DNA of 64,000 nt from Physcomitrium patens (GCF_000002425.4 NC_037276.1:1308538-1372537); one strand, 5' to 3'; shown: positions 1-10,398, counted from the stretch's first letter. Notes: a model not told the origin generated them from the letters alone. Program-made: numbers and translations.

Positions 1-1130
1 ACTTCTTCTAAGTCCCATGATACTTTCAAGTTTGAATTCAAGAATAATCTATTATATTTCAAAAGATGCCTTTATATTCTAAAAAGTGAAGTTCGATTAC
101 GTGTTCTTCAAGCTCGTCATGACTTTCCAACAGCAGGATACTTTGGGTACAATAAAACTTTGGAACTAATATCCACGAGTTTTTGGTGGCCGCAAATATG
201 GAAGGCAGTCAAAGATTTCGTACAATATTGTGATGTTTGCTCAAGATCAAAAACTCCTTGTCATCAACCTTATGGACTTCTTCAGCCGTTACCTATTCCA
301 AAACAACCATAGTCTTCTATTTCTATAGATTTCATCACGGATCTTCCAATCTCAGGTTCTTATGACTCTATATTCGTGATAGTAGATCATTTTACTAAGA
401 TGGTATATTTTGTACCATGTACAAAATCTATCACAGGTGAAGAAACAAGTAAGCTTTTTATTAACAATATCTATCGCTATCATGGATTGTCAAAGGATAT
501 TATATTGAATAGGGGGATTCAATTTGTATTAAGATTTTAGAAAATCCTATTCAAACTTCTAAAGGTAGATATAAAGCTTTCTTCAGCTTTTCATCCTCAA
601 ACTGATGGACAAACAGAATGGATAAATCAAGTTTTAGAGTAGTATTTGAGATGTACCATCAACTATCATCAAGATGATTGGACAACTCTTTTACCATTGG
701 TAAAATTTACATATAATAATTTGATACATTCTTCCACTCAACAAACATCTTTCTTTACCAATTATGGTCAACATACACGTCTTGATACTTTTGACTTTTT
801 AAAAGTTGATAATCATATGGCAAAAGATTTAGCAAATCGCTTGTCAAAGCTACATACAACAATGAAGATACAATGAAAGGAAGCTCAAGAACGACAAAAG
901 ACCAACGTGGATGCCTATCGCAAGAAGCAACCACAGTATAATATGGGCGATAAGGTATGGTTACTTCATTATAATATCAAGGCTACTTGTTTTGTGATAA
1001 ATTAGATTATCGTAGGTTCGGACCTTTTTCTATTCGTCAAGAAATCAATTCTGTTGCCTATTGATTACATCTACAAGAGTCTATGAAGATCCACCCTATA
1101 TTTCATGTGTCTCTTCTGGAGTAGTATAAG
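1..1130 (+). pseudogene. gypsy integrase fragment (A1)
   Basis: This encodes the retroviral-type integrase that would insert the cDNA of the element. At about 115-255 lies the HHCC zinc-binding region, readable around GYFGYNKTLELIS and CDVCSRSK. At about 316-800 follows the DDE core, readable around DFITDLPISGSYDSIF and VDHFTKM. The 76-residue open stretch at 646-876 (FTYNNLIHSSTQQTSFF) is the C-terminal end of the core. The same blocks recur in A2 and A3 on the other strand. It is a decayed coding relic with several breaks and is not expected to be functional. Confidence 0.85.
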
Positions 1131-1133
1131 ATA

Positions 1134-1370
1134 GTGAATATCTTGAAAAAAAGACAAATGCCACCTCCTCTTATAGAAGTAGATAATAACCTAGAGTTTA
1201 AAATGGAAGAAGTCTTAAACTCAAGGTGGCACCAAAATAGGTTGGAATATCTTATTCATTGGTGCGAATATGATATTAGTGAATGCACATGGGAGCCATC
1301 ACAAAAATTTGCAAATGTAGCAAAGAAAGTTGAAGTCTTTTATCAACGACATCTATCAAAATCAAGATGA
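1134..1370 (+). pseudogene. chromodomain at the end of gypsy pol (A1)
   Basis: This 78-residue stretch holds a chromodomain, which in chromoviruses sits after integrase and binds modified histone tails to steer insertion. Readable landmarks are EEVLNSR, LEYLIHW and CTWEPSQ, which match the usual order E-x-I-L-x-x-R, Y-L-V-K-W and T-W-E-P. It lies directly downstream of integrase, the expected place. Equivalent segments occur at 52917-53100 on the minus strand and in part near 30090-30190. This domain is what places family A among the chromoviruses. Confidence 0.85.
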
Positions 1371-1541
1371 AGAATAGCAAACCTTTGTTATAAAAGAAGC
1401 AAGATCAAAAGAAAATAACATTCTACTTTCTATCTTTTATTATAGCTTCTGTTTATTTGTGATGAGATGGAGTACCAACAACCAGCAGATTCAACTCAAG
1501 AGCTTTCATTTGCAGAATTACCAGATGAGACATTGCAATTG

Positions 1542-2260
1542 TGACTTTTAACAAATTCTACATCTAAGAAACAAACTGAGGCTCTTAAATTTATCAAGAT
1601 AGAGGCTCTATAATTATTAGATTCTAAACGCACATCTACTATAAAATAAGGAGAGGATTTTGATGAGAAGATAAGACCTTCATTAGAAATTGTACAAGAT
1701 TCTAGCTACATAGTCCCTATTGTAGTTGGACAAATCCGTTTTCTGATACATTATCTTCTTTGACAGATGCGCTCCTCATTTTATGATTTTTTTGCTTCTT
1801 TGGACAATGTTGGGTAATGTATTTAGGTTCTCTACAATATAAGCACAATCATTCTTCATGGCAATGAGTCTTTTCTTGCTCAATAAGAAGTTTAAAGCAT
1901 AGTGCATCAATTTGCATATCCTCTACTTTTGAATTTATGTATTGAGGAGATGTTGATATTGCCATCGAATTGTAATAATGTTGAGGCCCATTTATGCGAC
2001 TAGATAAAAATTCAAAAATTTGATTGTCGCATTTCATAGCAAAGTCAATTATTTGATTCAATGTTTGAGGATTAGGTAAATTCAGCATCAATATCTTTAC
2101 CTATCAAAGACATGAATCTCGAAGAAAGGAAATCCTCAATACACTCTTCTATCACTGAAGAGAATTAGAAAGTCACTCAAAAGGTGATGTAATATTAACT
2201 AGAATGGCTATTGCTAAAAATAAGAAGACTTGAAAGTCTTGAAACAAGACTAAGAATAAA
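1542..2260 (-). mobile_element. A5: minus-strand family A fragment
   Basis: This piece matches 13390-13930 of A2 (start of protease and the gag zinc-knuckle region), and from about 2101 it matches the family A LTR. It abuts A1 in the opposite orientation, giving a head-to-head join of two copies. Gag passes into LTR-like sequence at about 2101 without the leader seen in A2, so the piece has lost material internally. It is broken and old. Confidence 0.7.
1545..2100 (-). pseudogene. gypsy gag end and protease start (A5)
   Basis: Read on the minus strand, 2091-1849 gives an open 80-residue gag stretch (NLPNPQTLNQIIDFAMKCDN) that corresponds to the gag stretch of A2 at 13634-13933. Further along, 1845-1545 corresponds to the A2 gag-protease junction, including the degenerate zinc-knuckle region near 1800-1850. 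Gag forms the particle and the knuckle binds RNA. This is a fragment only. Confidence 0.7.
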
Positions 2261-3935
2261 TAAGCGTTGTCATATTATAAATGCTTATAGTATGTAAAAA
2301 TTAGTTAAAACATATTATATGTTAATAAATCTAGATGTGTGTTAGAGTGGCTAGTAGATTAAATTAAAAGGAGTTGGTATAAGAAACTTTACTTTATTAC
2401 TTTACTTGTTTTGATTTTGACATTAAAAAAAATATAGGACCTAAATGTTTAGTATGAAGCCTTGGGAGAAGGTGGAAGCCAAAGAATGAAAATCTAAACT
2501 AGTAGGAGGCTAATTGGGAGAGATGAAAGCAAGGCATGGTCTGATAAAGGCAAGGAATGGAGAACTTCATCCCTATTGGTCGAATACCATGCCCAATGGA
2601 CTTTGAGGAGGCTGCTTGCGACCTTAACAAGGATTTTGGTGACTTCAAAGAGAGCATTTGGAGATTAAAAGCTAAGATTGTAAAGTTTAGGATTTGGAGT
2701 ACAATTTGTATATAAAAATTAGAGGATTTGGAGTTAGGATGAAGAAGTTATAGCCGTTTGAAGTTAAGATGTTTATTTAAGACATATTGTTACTCTTTTG
2801 AAAATACGAGGAGTTGTACATCAGCTTTTGAAGATCGAAAGGAGCAAATAGAATGGTGATTTTAATGCCTACATCTTTTACAAAAAATATTATTGCTTTT
2901 AGAGTTCATGTGAAGGGATTATAAGGAGTTGAAGGCGGCACTTCCAAATCAAAGGCAGTAAGTGAGTGGTTTTATTTATAGTAATAGTTGGAGCCATAAC
3001 TTGAATTTTTGGATGAATTTTTGGCTTAAATTTTTTGGAGAATGTAAAATTTTGTGTTAAGAAGCTATACATATAAATTTTGTGGTATTTGAGCTTATAT
3101 TTTGTGAGATATGAAAAAATTAGCACACATGTGTATGTAAGTTAGGATTTAAAGCTATTCTTAGGATTTTGACGATATCTCAAGATCTGTAACGAATTTG
3201 TGGTTGAATTATTTTATAGAAGTTTTTGAAAGTATATCAGTACTTCATGTAAAATTTATGATTTATTGAAGAATAAGCACTTTGAAGACACAACACTTAG
3301 CATCAGCAAGGTTACACATAAAGAGAGTATGGAATAAGATATCTTTCACTTCCAATACCCATTACTTATAGGTAGTGGTTGATGTCCTATAAGACAACTT
3401 TCACTCTTTGACTTTTAGACACGTAGCTCTAGGATCCTTTTGGCATCTCATGAGCCTCGAGGGTATCCTATGACACATATTAATGATTCATATTTAGTCT
3501 TTAGATATTCCCTTATTAATACTTTATCCTTTTGACTTTGACTCTTGGTCCATGACTTTGTCCTATATCCATTGGATGCCCTTACTATATACCAAGAGTC
3601 AAACCTTTGACCACTAACAACTTATCTAAGTTAATATCCTCTATAAGGTAACTTATTCTACTTTTATTTTAACAAGATTGTTTAGATGGTCCAATCATGA
3701 GATATGAGTTGTTGAAGTTTGAAAAACATCTCTCATAAGGATATATAAGGTTTTAAGATCTTTATCATATATTTAGATGTTATCTTCGTACTTTGGCTTG
3801 TGATTTGATGTAATTGCCCAAAAAAAGAAAATATTATATATATAACTTGGTATTTTTATATCTTAGGCTTGATTGAGTATTTAGTGTCAACCAAAAGCCC
3901 AATGCTTTCTTGAAGCAAACTCTCTCTATCTCGAC
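2260..3935 (+). repeat. H1: long LTR-like repeat of family H (no gene)
   Basis: I see no gene in this stretch. About 2700-3250 and 3680-3935 align, with decay, to 34180-34955. Shared landmarks are a block around 2980-3120 ending before a GAGATATG motif and a terminal block with GCTTTCTTGAA and CTCTCT. The layout suggests one long LTR interrupted by a shorter copia-type LTR (next entry). The left limit is uncertain, and 2260-2600 has no clear match elsewhere in the window. Its right edge meets the A2 LTR. Confidence 0.5.
3275..3675 (-). repeat. copia-type solo LTR inside H1
   Basis: The stretch starting near CACTTAGCATCAGCAAGG and running through TTACTTATAGGTAGTGG resembles the 303 bp LTRs of copia element E1 at 19477-19779 and 24433-24735, which are on the minus strand. 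No copia coding sequence lies beside it, so it is best read as a solo LTR of a related copia subfamily inserted into the H LTR. The end positions are approximate and I found no convincing target duplication. Confidence 0.5.
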
Positions 3936-4321
3936 AGTATTGACAAGAGTCAAGAAGGCTTCACTCTTGCCTCCATATATACTATCTAATTAAGAGCCAT
4001 GTGGCCATGTCGTTTAGGACCTCCAACATGTGTTGACTTTGTTAGCCACATGTCTTATCTTGCAAGGCAAGTTATCTATATATGCGCCACATAGTTGGTT
4101 TGTTCCACAAGCTACTACATGGGGATAAATTGTTCCACAAGCAACAATACATGGTTAGCTTTTTGGCCAAGTTTCTAACCTACGAATACATCTAAAATCA
4201 AAACCGCGTCTATGAAGCTTCTAGAAAACTTTTCTAAAAGACTTTATGAAATTATTCTATTTTACCTACTTCTACTTAATCATATAAGTAACTATTGAAG
4301 TAAATATATATGTTCGTGACA
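3936..4321 (-). repeat. 3' LTR remnant of A2 with adjacent polypurine tract
   Basis: It matches the family A LTRs at 51779-52336 and 54750-55308, including the shared blocks GGCTTCACTCTTG and ATATATACTATCTAA. It ends at 4321 in TGACA, the complement of the TGTCA that starts the LTR. The bases that follow on the plus strand (4322-4340) are pyrimidine-rich, giving the polypurine tract on the coding strand that primes plus-strand synthesis. The U5 side is missing where H1 begins. The next stretch, 4322-4593, is the untranslated 3' end of A2 with no gene. Confidence 0.8.
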
Positions 4322-4593
4322 TTACTCCTCCTTATAGGGATGAGTTCTACGAGGAGCGGTCTTCATATGTTAAAGAAGTCAAAGATGCATCAAATTATGT
4401 TTGATACATACTCCGACCTTTACTCTCTTCGAAGATGGTTGATAGGTCCTCTCAATCAACTATACTGTCTTATACCATGGCGAGAAGACTACCCTATTAT
4501 TTAGTCATTGTTAAGGCCTTCATAACTTCTTTCAAATAAAACATTTGGAACACTGTGAGGAGTAGTTCCTACATCTAATAAAATCACTAAACA

Positions 4594-5192
4594 TCAAGAA
4601 TTTCTTCCAAGGTCGTGATACCAAACACGTTGTATCTCATGATAGCAATAGATATTGTCAAGAAAGAGCTTAGCTATTTCTTCACCTGTGATAGATTTTG
4701 TACGTGGTACAAAATGTGCCATCTTGGTAAAATGATCCACTATCACGAATATAGAGTCATAAGAACCTGAGATTGGAAGATCCGTGATGAAATCCATAGA
4801 AATAGAAGACCATGATTGTTCTGGAATAAGTAATGGCTGAAAAAGTCTATAAGGTCAATGACGAGGAGTTATTGATCTCGAGCAAACATCACAAGATTGT
4901 ACAAAAACTTTGACTGCTTTTTACATTTGTCGCCACCAAAAGTCCTTGGATATTAGTTCCAAAGTTTTATTGTACCCAAAATGTCCTGTTGCTGGAAAGT
5001 CATGACGAGCTTGAAAAACACATAATCGAGCTTCAGCTTCTGGAATATATAGATGTCCCTCAAAATATAGTAGATTCTTTTTGAATTCAAACTTGGAAGT
5101 ATCATGAGACTTTGAAGGATTTTCCTTAATATCATGAATAAGAGGATCAAAAGACATACTTGACTGAACTTATTTGATGAAAGTTGAATCAA
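4594..5192 (-). pseudogene. gypsy integrase fragment (A2)
   Basis: On the minus strand, 5157-4921 gives the zinc-binding region, with LCVFQARHDFPATGHFGYNK and KTLELISKDFWWRQM. The segment 4797-4594 gives the start of the DDE core (MDFITDLPISGSYDSIF). These match A1 and A3 closely. The chromodomain that should follow is not readable between 4322 and 4594, so the 3' part has been lost. It is broken in several places. Confidence 0.85.
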
Positions 5193-5327
5193 TAGTTAGT
5201 GTTGATTTCATTGCTCGAAGATAAAGATGCTTTGGCTTCAAGAAAATTCTTGCTGTTGATCAAAAGTAGCATCTTCTTCCTTTGGTACAAGATAAGATCG
5301 TTTAGAGAGTACATTTGACATACTTTG

Positions 5328-5756
5328 TTATTTTCCTGGTTGATAAGTGATCTTGAATTCAAATCTTGACAAAGACATACGCCAACGAGCTTGGAGACGA
5401 TTCAAAATATGTGTCGATATAAAATATTCAAGGTTCTTGTGATCCGTATACATTGTGATTGGACTAGAAGTACCTTCTACATAATGGCACCATTCTTGAA
5501 ACGAATCCATGATTGTAAGAAATTTTTTGTCATGGATCTCATAATTGATCTCAATTGCTGAAAATTTTTTGGAATGAAAAGTTATTAGGTGAAGTTTATT
5601 ATCTATTTCCATTTGTGACAATACGGCATCCAAACCAAAGTCTGATGCATCTGTTTCCATAAAAAACGGCTTAGAAAAATCGACGCGATACAAGATTGGT
5701 GCAAAAACAAAGGTTGTCTTCAAAGCTTCAAATGCTACTTCTGTATCTTGGTTCAA
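5328..5756 (-). pseudogene. gypsy RNase H (A2)
   Basis: This is a 142-residue open stretch of the Ty3-type RNase H domain, which degrades the RNA strand of the RNA:DNA hybrid. Landmarks are FFMETDASDFGLDAVLSQ (first catalytic Asp region), KKFSAIEINYEIHDKKFL (catalytic Glu region) and YTDHKNLEYF (third acidic position). It lies between RT (5757-6276) and integrase as expected. It is the best preserved coding block of A2. Confidence 0.9.
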
Positions 5757-6276
5757 TTGAAGTTTGTCTTTGCAAGTCTAGTCTGTAATTAAAGCTCCAA
5801 GTCAAGAAAAGTCTTTGATGAAGATCCGATACTAGTTGGCAAATCTTAAAAAGCATTGGACATCTCTTATCGTTTTTGGAATCTTCCAATCCATAATAGT
5901 TTGAACTTTCTTAGGATCCATCATAAGTCTATTATTTGAAATGATGTATCCTAAGAAGTCGACTTGAGTAGTGTGAAATATACACTTTTCTATCTTGGCA
6001 TAGAGTCCTACATCTCTTAATTTTTGTAATACTTGGGAAACATGAAGTTCATGTTCATCTAAGTTCTTAAAATAGATTTAGATGTCGTTTTGGTAACAAA
6101 TAACAAAATCATCTAAAAACTCTCAAAAGACATTATTCATTAGATGTTGGAATACTGTTGGTGTATTTGTAAGTCCAAAAGGCATGATGTTGTATTTAAA
6201 ATGTCCATACTTTGTTCGAAACGCAGTCTTCCATTCATCTCCTTCTTTGATGCGTACCAAATTGTATGCTATCTGT
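5757..6276 (-). pseudogene. C-terminal part of gypsy reverse transcriptase (A2)
   Basis: Read on the minus strand, this stretch continues the RT palm and thumb and leads into RNase H. The block complementary to 6160-6190 corresponds to the M-P-F-G-L-T-N region, and 6075-6120 corresponds to the catalytic Asp-Asp region. It is decayed, with several breaks. It stops exactly at the left edge of C1 (6277). The N-terminal half of RT resumes at 12588 on the other side of C1. Confidence 0.8.
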
Positions 6277-7885
6277 TGTCATGATGTAACATGGATAACA
6301 AGTGAAAGGGTGAAAAAATATCATGTTTTGAGGATCTCACTTCAAAAATATTATAGCAAATTATCTTGGAAAAATAGATATTAGTCAAAGGGTAGAAAAA
6401 TTAAAAGTGATAATGCTACCTTTTTATAAATTATGCTTCTATTTACTTTGTAAGGCCATAAATAAGACAAAACAAGGTAGATTAGAAAAATAAAGGATAT
6501 AGACATATGTAGGGAAGAATTAGGAGTTCAAATTAGTAAAAATTACCTCAAGAAGACGAAAGTTGATACCCGAAGAGGACCGGATATGAACCTGGGTCGA
6601 AATCAGACCCCAAGGCACAAAACCGCTCTCTGACGGCGACTCAAGGATTCTTTGGCAGATCGGAGAGTAAAATTTGATAGAAGATTGGATAGGGTTTCTA
6701 TGGACATTGATTTTGGGTGATTTGGAGTTGTTATGACTTTTTAAGAGCTTTGTAAAGTCAAGGTTTGTTTCAGATGTTTTGGATTTTATGAAATAAAATA
6801 GGGTTTATGTTTTGGGTGATTTCGAGAGTTTTATAGTAGATCTATGGATGAAATTTTGTGGATTTATGTTTATAGTTGTGTTCAATATGTGTTGTGAATT
6901 TGAGCTCGATCTAACGGTTGAATTAAAGGATATTGAGGTTTAGGTGGGTCAAGGTCTCAGAAAGTAGAATTTTAGGTCTAGTGAGGGTTTTAAAGATTTC
7001 TTGCAAACCACCAGTTGGATTTGAGTAAAACTTATGTGAGAGGATATAAGACTTGTTTTCTTATGTGTATGATAATTTTGAAACCAATCGAACAATGCAA
7101 AGGAGAGATATTGGCTCTGGAAGATTGGCATCAAGATTGGAGAAGGAGGCCGACCAATATCTAAGCACATTTTTGAGGTTATCGTCAATTTGGTAACTCC
7201 GATCTTTTTCAATTTTTTTTTTCTTGTTTTTAACTTATTTTTTAAGAAGTGTGCAAATTTTGAGTTAAGATCAATAGTTTATTCATTAGTTATTGAGGTT
7301 TAAATCTATTATAGGAATTACTAGGATTTGATTTAGGGTTTGGTTAGGGTTTGGTTTAGGATTAGGATTTAGAATTTGGATTAGGGTTTGATTTAGGGTT
7401 AGGGTTTGGATTAGAATTAAGTTTAGGGTTAGGATTTAGGATTTAGGGTTTAGGGTTAGGGTTTAGGATTTGGTTTAGGATTTGGTTATTATTTGATTAG
7501 GATTTGGTTGGAGTTTGGTTTAAGGTTTATTTAGGGTTTGATTTAGGATTTAGGATTTTATTTGGGTTTAAGATTTAATTAGTTTTGGTCTAAATTTTGA
7601 ATGAAGTTCAATAAGATTTTAACTAGAATTAAATTAAGATTGAATTGAAATGTATTTGAATGACATTTGTGTTCTTTCTAATGTTTTTTTAATAATTCTT
7701 ATTGTTTGTTTAAAATTTCTTTGATGTTTTTTGAATTTTATTAAGCTTGCTTAGCATTATTATAGTCTAATAAGAGTATTATTAGTATTCTATTAGAATT
7801 AGGGTTTTTTTATTGTAATTTCCATTCTTCCTTCCACAGCTAGGTGCTCGGAGCATTCTCAAGCAAGACTTTACGTATTACGACA
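6277..7885 (+). repeat. 5' LTR of C1
   Basis: This LTR is 1609 bp and starts TGTCATGATG and ends TATTACGACA. The first roughly 1,040 bp match the 3' LTR with about five differences. The array at 7321-7575 differs by indels, and the last roughly 325 bp carry about 27 differences. Shared mid-LTR landmarks such as GAGGACCGGATATGAACCTG also occur, decayed, in the LTRs at 32333-33956 and 36149-37235 and, reversed, in 62038-63824. The primer-site region follows immediately at 7886 (TATTTGGTGAAAGCGACGTG). Confidence 0.9.
7321..7575 (+). repeat. TTTAGGG-like degenerate array in the 5' LTR of C1
   Basis: About 255 bp of GGTTTAGG and GGATTTAG variants with several perfect TTTAGGG units, the plant telomere repeat. 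The array is interspersed with GGTTTGG and GGATTTGG variants and sits in the same LTR position in both LTRs of C1 and in C4. It is internal to an LTR, so it is not a chromosome end. Confidence 0.85.
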
Positions 7886-8157
7886 TATTTGGTGAAAGCG
7901 ACGTGAAACGCTTGAAGTGGAAGGAATTTGGTTTTTTTGGATTATTTGAATTTTGGAGAAGAAATACAAGAAAGTTGGAAGAAGAGCTTTAGGTGATATG
8001 TGAATTGGAGCTTTGGAGACTATCTTAATATACAATGGCAATATTTAGATTATCCTGGAATATTATAAGGCTTTATAGATATATTGGAGTATTTTGAAGT
8101 ATCATAAGGTATTTATTGGAGTATTCCAAGGAATATTTTTGATTATTGTAGAACAAA
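7886..8157 (+). other. C1 leader with putative primer-binding site
   Basis: The first 20 bases after the LTR read TATTTGGTGAAAGCGACGTG. The same position in C4 and C2 (reverse strand) and in D keeps a GGTGAA or similar core followed by a GACGTGAAA-like stretch, which marks it as the likely primer site. It lacks the TATCAGAGC core of the common initiator-Met site, and I cannot assign the tRNA. The rest of the leader is AT-rich with no other feature. Confidence 0.55.
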
Positions 8158-8937
8158 ATGGAAGATGTGTTATCAAGGTTTTTAGAAATGTCGAATATTA
8201 TAGATGGATCAAATATTAGTGAATTTTTTAAGGCTTTCTATATATTCATGGAGGAGCAACAAAAAATGCAAGCAATTGAAAAAGATATCACAAGGACATT
8301 GCAAGGAGTCATCAACAAATTTGAGAGGTTTGAAGGATGGAACATAACTAAGTTTTTGTAAGTTTATACATGTGAGATAGAGACATGTCAAATCCCTGAG
8401 ACAAAGATGATCTCAAGGTTATATTTGGCTATTGAACCTAGATTTCATAAACAAGTGAAGAAATTGCTTGGAGGGGGTGTAGAAACATGGTCAAAATTTC
8501 AAGAACTTTTGAAGAAAGAATTTATTGATGGAAATGAGGATAAAATTACCAAGCGAAAGTTTTTGGATTGGGTAGAGTTGCAATCAAGAAAGCATATGGA
8601 TCTTTATGAATTTTTAGAAGAATTTGATAGGAGATTTTATCAACTCTCATCCTTGGAGAGACGATCATTGGGTGCTTTAAAAGTTGATTTGTTTTTATAT
8701 GGTCTTGATGATGCCTTGGGAGATGAGGTTTTCATGCTTCTTGAAGATGAGTCTACGGAGAGTGATTATACTAGTAATTGGAAGAAGTTGAAAGAAGTAG
8801 TGGTTGTTTTAGTAAGGCAACAAGAAGCAAAAGCTAAAGAAGTTTCAATATGGCGTAAGAAATCTTCTACTTTGGCTTCTATGTCATCTTTATCAACGCA
8901 AGGGACTAATCTTAAAAAAAGAGAAATAGAAGAATAA
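8158..8937 (+). CDS. gypsy-type gag of C1
   Basis: Two adjacent open stretches (8158-8361, 67 residues; 8407-8937, 176 residues) together cover a gag-like region, with about one break between them. The first has a Gln-rich segment (FYIFMEEQQKMQ) and INKFERFEGWNITKFL. The second has WSKFQELLKKEF, RRFYQLSSL and a basic tail, the general pattern of the retrotransposon gag domain that builds the particle. The same blocks are visible in C4 (61970-61500) and in C2. No CCHC knuckle is seen here, although C4 has one. The start at 8158 follows the leader, as in C4. Confidence 0.75.
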
Positions 8938-8973
8938 ATAGGGGATTTTAATGGAGAAGCCAATTCTTTACAG

Positions 8974-9681
8974 ATGAAAGAAATTGGATCTTATACCAAG
9001 GGTGGTGAAGGAGAGAAAAAAGATTCTTTTCAAACTATTACTATGGAAGGCCAAGGTATCCAAAAATTTGAAGGTAATGTGAAGATTATGGATTTGGAAA
9101 CTAATAACAATGCGGTTGGAAGCTATGACTATTCTATATTGAATAAGTTTGTACAAGTTGGTGATGGCAATTTGGGTGAAAAATCTTTTGGTGATAAAAA
9201 GGTATTTTCTACATTTGAAGGAGGTGAGGATGTTTTACCTAATACGTTGGATTGTGTTGAAGAATTTAAGGTTGAACCTTTGCAAAAAATGGATTATGGA
9301 TTCATTGAAGGTTATAATCATGAAGATTGTATGAATTCACAACATTATGATGTGAGAAGTGGTGGGATTATGCATAGATATGATGATAAAAGTCAAATTG
9401 CATATGGCTATGAGACCACATATGAGTTGGGTGAAAGAAGTTATGAATTTTCATATGATTATTATAAAGAGGGTTATGAGATTGCACAAGGTTATGATAC
9501 TAAATGTGGTTGTGAAACCACAAAGGATTATTGTGAAAGTTATGAGACTTTTCAAGAGCATGAGATTTCAAAGGAGCATGAGAATTTTCAATATTATGAG
9601 GTTATACAATGCTTTGAGACAACAAAAGATTATGATGTTTTACAAGGATGTATTCAAGAAGATATGAAGGATGTTATATAA
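8974..9681 (+). CDS. unknown Tyr/Glu-rich protein of C1
   Basis: I do not recognise this 235-residue open frame. Its C-terminal half is made of short imperfect repeats of the type Y-E-x(5-9)-Y-E, for example YGYETTYELGERSYEF, YYKEGYEIAQGYDTK and CESYETFQEHEISKEHENF. It is acidic and rich in Tyr, Glu and Asp, with no signal peptide, membrane segment or metal-binding motif that I can see. It follows gag by 36 bases and occupies the place where protease and RT lie in C4. It has no similarity to pol. It may be a captured host fragment or a product special to this non-autonomous lineage. Confidence 0.5.
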   Translation: MKEIGSYTKGGEGEKKDSFQTITMEGQGIQKFEGNVKIMDLETNNNAVGSYDYSILNKFVQVGDGNLGEKSFGDKKVFSTFEGGEDVLPNTLDCVEEFKVEPLQKMDYGFIEGYNHEDCMNSQHYDVRSGGIMHRYDDKSQIAYGYETTYELGERSYEFSYDYYKEGYEIAQGYDTKCGCETTKDYCESYETFQEHEISKEHENFQYYEVIQCFETTKDYDVLQGCIQEDMKDVI

Positions 9682-9687
9682 GATTAT

Positions 9688-10107
9688 GTGGCAAATGAAG
9701 ATTTTGGGACAAAAGATAAGGATGCTAAGTCATTGACTATGATTAAGTTAATTGTGAGGACTTCTCTTTCGGACCAAGGTCAAAGTTACATAGATAATGC
9801 ACATGTAATGGAGACACAATTGGATTTTGACAAAGATAAGGTTTATCATCAAGTATGGAATTCAAAGGTTGAAAATCTAAAAATCTTCAAATATAAAGAC
9901 GAGAGAAATGGATTTAAAGATTACATGGACATCATAAATGGGACTTGGAATCAAAGAAATAAGAAAAAAGATACAATAAAGATGTATGTGGCTATGTGGA
10001 AGAGGTTTCAATTCAATCATTTTATTTCAAATTTTGTATTTCGCCAATGGTTTGGTCATGTGCAAAAGAAGATATTTGCAAACTACTTGCATATGTGGAA
10101 TAAATGA
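9688..10107 (+). CDS. unknown Trp-rich C-terminal frame of C1
   Basis: This is a 139-residue open stretch just after the Tyr/Glu-rich frame. Its end is basic and aromatic, with YVAMWKRFQFNHF, FRQWFGHVQKK and NYLHMWNK spaced in a W-x(n)-W pattern, while the N-terminal part is acidic and Asp/Lys-rich. I recognise no domain. The closeness to the preceding frame suggests both belong to one coding unit of the element, but I do not claim a single product. A TA repeat starts just downstream. Confidence 0.45.
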   Translation: MANEDFGTKDKDAKSLTMIKLIVRTSLSDQGQSYIDNAHVMETQLDFDKDKVYHQVWNSKVENLKIFKYKDERNGFKDYMDIINGTWNQRNKKKDTIKMYVAMWKRFQFNHFISNFVFRQWFGHVQKKIFANYLHMWNK

Positions 10108-10120
10108 AAACGTTGGCATT

Positions 10121-10122
<2 letters not shown>

Positions 10123-10154
<32 letters not shown>
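10123..10154. repeat. (TA)n microsatellite
   Basis: About 30 bp of alternating T and A lie between the last open frame of C1 and the poly-A minisatellite. Confidence 0.95.
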
Positions 10155-10157
<3 letters not shown>

Positions 10158-10363
10158 AAGAAGTATCATTATAAAGTAAGACTATGGAGGTATAAAAAGG
10201 GGAGGATATTCTTACAAGATATAGTTGCCTTTGATTTCAATTTTATTGAAAAAAAAAAAAAAAAAAAAAAAGATTTTGAAAAAGTATCATTGTAAAGCAA
10301 GACTATGGAGGTTTAAAAAGGAAGGGTACTCTTACAAGATAAAGATGCCTTTGATTTAAGTTT

Positions 10364-10398
<35 letters not shown>

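Larger units (their letters stand above)
1..1542 (+). mobile_element. A1: 3' part of a chromodomain Ty3/gypsy element (family A)
   Basis: This is the downstream end of a chromovirus-type gypsy element: integrase, chromodomain, then the start of the 3' untranslated region. It enters the window already in integrase, so the rest lies to the left. Its sequence matches the opposite strand of 52337-54339 and 4594-5192, so all three are one family. It stops at about 1542, where a minus-strand piece of the same family begins. Neither LTR of this copy is visible. The coding part is broken in several places and looks old. Confidence 0.85.

Noticed and set aside
6949-7212. 87-residue minus-strand open frame, repeated identically at 11638-11901
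   Set aside because: Both copies lie in the two LTRs of C1 at the same position; identity reflects the near-identical LTRs, and no known protein pattern is present.
7321-7575. Telomere or interstitial telomere site
   Set aside because: The array is degenerate, internal to an LTR and duplicated in both LTRs of C1.
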